Below, in pieces: positions 6,315 through 7,270 of a DNA stretch of 7,270 bases. Position numbers and translations under genes: made by a program. Position 1 is the first letter of the stretch. Each line of letters starts with the position of its first letter. Location of the stretch: positions 1 through 7,270 of the forward strand of contig MGOK01000063.1 in the NCBI GenBank assembly GCA_001795335.1. Direction: 5' to 3'. The notes beneath the pieces were generated by a model. It did no database searches and was not told where the DNA came from. It saw only the letters and a program-made list of their open reading frames with translations. Source of the stretch: Chloroflexi bacterium RBG_19FT_COMBO_55_16 (GTDB lineage Bacteria; Chloroflexota; Anaerolineae; Anaerolineales; UBA4823).

Positions 6315-7270
6315 TTACCTCACTGGCGAATCTTCTGGAATCACTTCTTCCTCGCCGGGTGCAAGCTCTCCAAGAGGTGCTAGAGTTCCGCCGGGGAAAA
6401 GATCGCCACGCACCCACATAATAATGTATTCCTTCTTTTGAGGCGCATCTCGAAATACCAACCAACGCGGCCAATCCGGGGGTAGTGCTCCCTCCCAGGC
6501 TGGATAAACCCACAATGCGAAGTCTTGTCCCCGGTAGGCAACAGATAGGCTCGGAGAAGATTGATCGCCAGAATTCACGATCACAGATGGGAGCTCCCCA
6601 GAAACCGGGTTGCTAAGGAAACGCACCCCCTTCCAGTTTCGCAGGATCCATTTCAAAGATGGAGCAGGCTTTATCACAGCTACATCCAATTCGTCTCGTA
6701 AAGTGCTGTGCCATTCGGAGAGATCCCCCAACGTAATCAAGAACTCCTCCGCCTGCTGCGTTGCCGGAGATGGGCTCCATAATTCCTGCTCACCGTTCGG
6801 GTGCAATTGAGAAGCATTCCACATCCCCGCCAGTCCAAACATCCCTAAGCCAGCGATCAAACCGAAGAAAAGGCCGCGGCGCGCAACATCTTTAGACCAA
6901 CCTAATCCCACAAGAATCGTAGTCACTGCCCCTAAGGCTATCGTTCCCACGATCACCACCCAGCGCAAACGGTAGATCTGCTCATCCCCCCCACTTTGAC
7001 TCATGCTGACCAGGTTGAGCCACGCCAGGGTCAGCATCAGGAAGATTAAGCCCGCTTGTACCAAGGCGGGGAAAGTAATTTTCTCTTCGAATGAAAAATA
7101 CCGGGCGATCTCCAAGCCAGCCAGAGCCCACATTGGCACCAAGACCCAAGCCAGGTCACTTACTTGGCGTCCTGGATAAATCAATACCAGAACCAGTGCG
7201 CTCATTGTCCATAAACTTAACCAGCGGGGGAGAGGCGCTGATTCCCGCCACGCCCTGACAACAGCCATTG
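6315..7270 (-). CDS. C-terminal part of a polytopic membrane protein, possibly GT-C glycosyltransferase-like
   Basis: The frame runs to the right edge, and an in-frame ATG two bases from that edge is probably internal, since the protein begins abruptly in a membrane bundle. Numbered from that ATG, five hydrophobic helices lie at about 15-31, 38-54, 66-86, 102-122 and 131-149. They are followed by a soluble region of about 165 residues with YRGQDF (245-250), many Trp residues, a WVRGDLFPGG segment (285-294) and a Glu/Pro-rich end. A bundle of helices followed by an extracytoplasmic C-terminal domain is typical of GT-C enzymes and of the Agl23-like (TIGR03663) membrane proteins annotated in Chloroflexota. 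I recognise the style but cannot prove the family, and the catalytic N-terminal part is outside the window. The stop is 11 bases before the cmk ATG at 6303, so the two are probably co-transcribed. Confidence 0.75.
   Translation of the reverse strand, partial: MAVVRAWRESAPLPRWLSLWTMSALVLVLIYPGRQVSDLAWVLVPMWALAGLEIARYFSFEEKITFPALVQAGLIFLMLTLAWLNLVSMSQSGGDEQIYRLRWVVIVGTIALGAVTTILVGLGWSKDVARRGLFFGLIAGLGMFGLAGMWNASQLHPNGEQELWSPSPATQQAEEFLITLGDLSEWHSTLRDELDVAVIKPAPSLKWILRNWKGVRFLSNPVSGELPSVIVNSGDQSSPSLSVAYRGQDFALWVYPAWEGALPPDWPRWLVFRDAPQKKEYIIMWVRGDLFPGGTLAPLGELAPGEEEVIPEDSPVR

Noticed and set aside
6304..6513. An upstream extension of the cmk frame by 70 residues
   Set aside because: It overlaps the C-terminal coding part of the membrane protein in another frame, has no cytidylate kinase similarity, and the P-loop already begins at residue 11 from the ATG at 6303. 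At most the four residues from the ATG at 6315 could belong.

Overview
All gene calls in this window lie on the minus strand, so transcription runs from the right edge to the left. The window looks bacterial. The product sequences, the close packing of cmk with plsC-type genes and the style of the large sensor kinase suggest a member of the Chloroflexota, most likely the Anaerolineae. That placement comes from recognising protein style, not from a database comparison. Base composition is close to even, and no stretch stands out as foreign.

Layout in the direction of transcription: (1) 7270-6315, the C-terminal part of a polytopic membrane protein cut by the window edge, possibly a GT-C type glycosyltransferase or relative; (2) 6303-5617, cytidylate kinase (cmk), complete; (3) 5624-4899, (4) 4954-4208 and (5) 4194-3478, three consecutive paralogous PlsC-family acyltransferases; (6) 3423-139, a 1094-residue membrane histidine kinase with several sensory domains; (7) from 25 leftwards, the first eight codons of another gene behind a perfect Shine-Dalgarno sequence and a plausible promoter. 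There is no gene-free stretch longer than 300 bases. The largest gaps are 113 bases (26-138) and 54 bases (3424-3477).

Genes 1 to 5 are packed with an 11-base gap, an 8-base overlap, an overlap of about 56 bases and a gap of about 13 bases, so they read as one translationally coupled operon. Cytidylate kinase makes CDP, which feeds CTP and hence CDP-diacylglycerol. PlsC enzymes make phosphatidic acid, the other substrate for CDP-diacylglycerol. The cassette therefore makes sense as a phospholipid-precursor operon, but why three acyltransferases are kept is open. Their active-site motifs differ, which suggests divided roles. The histidine kinase may be the last gene of that operon or a separate unit, since its 54-base leader shows neither a clear promoter nor a clear terminator.

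I found no tRNA, rRNA, CRISPR, insertion sequence, riboswitch or phage feature. Nothing here amounts to a clearly new system. The points most worth a second look are the three diverged acyltransferases and the seven-helix N-terminal module of the kinase.
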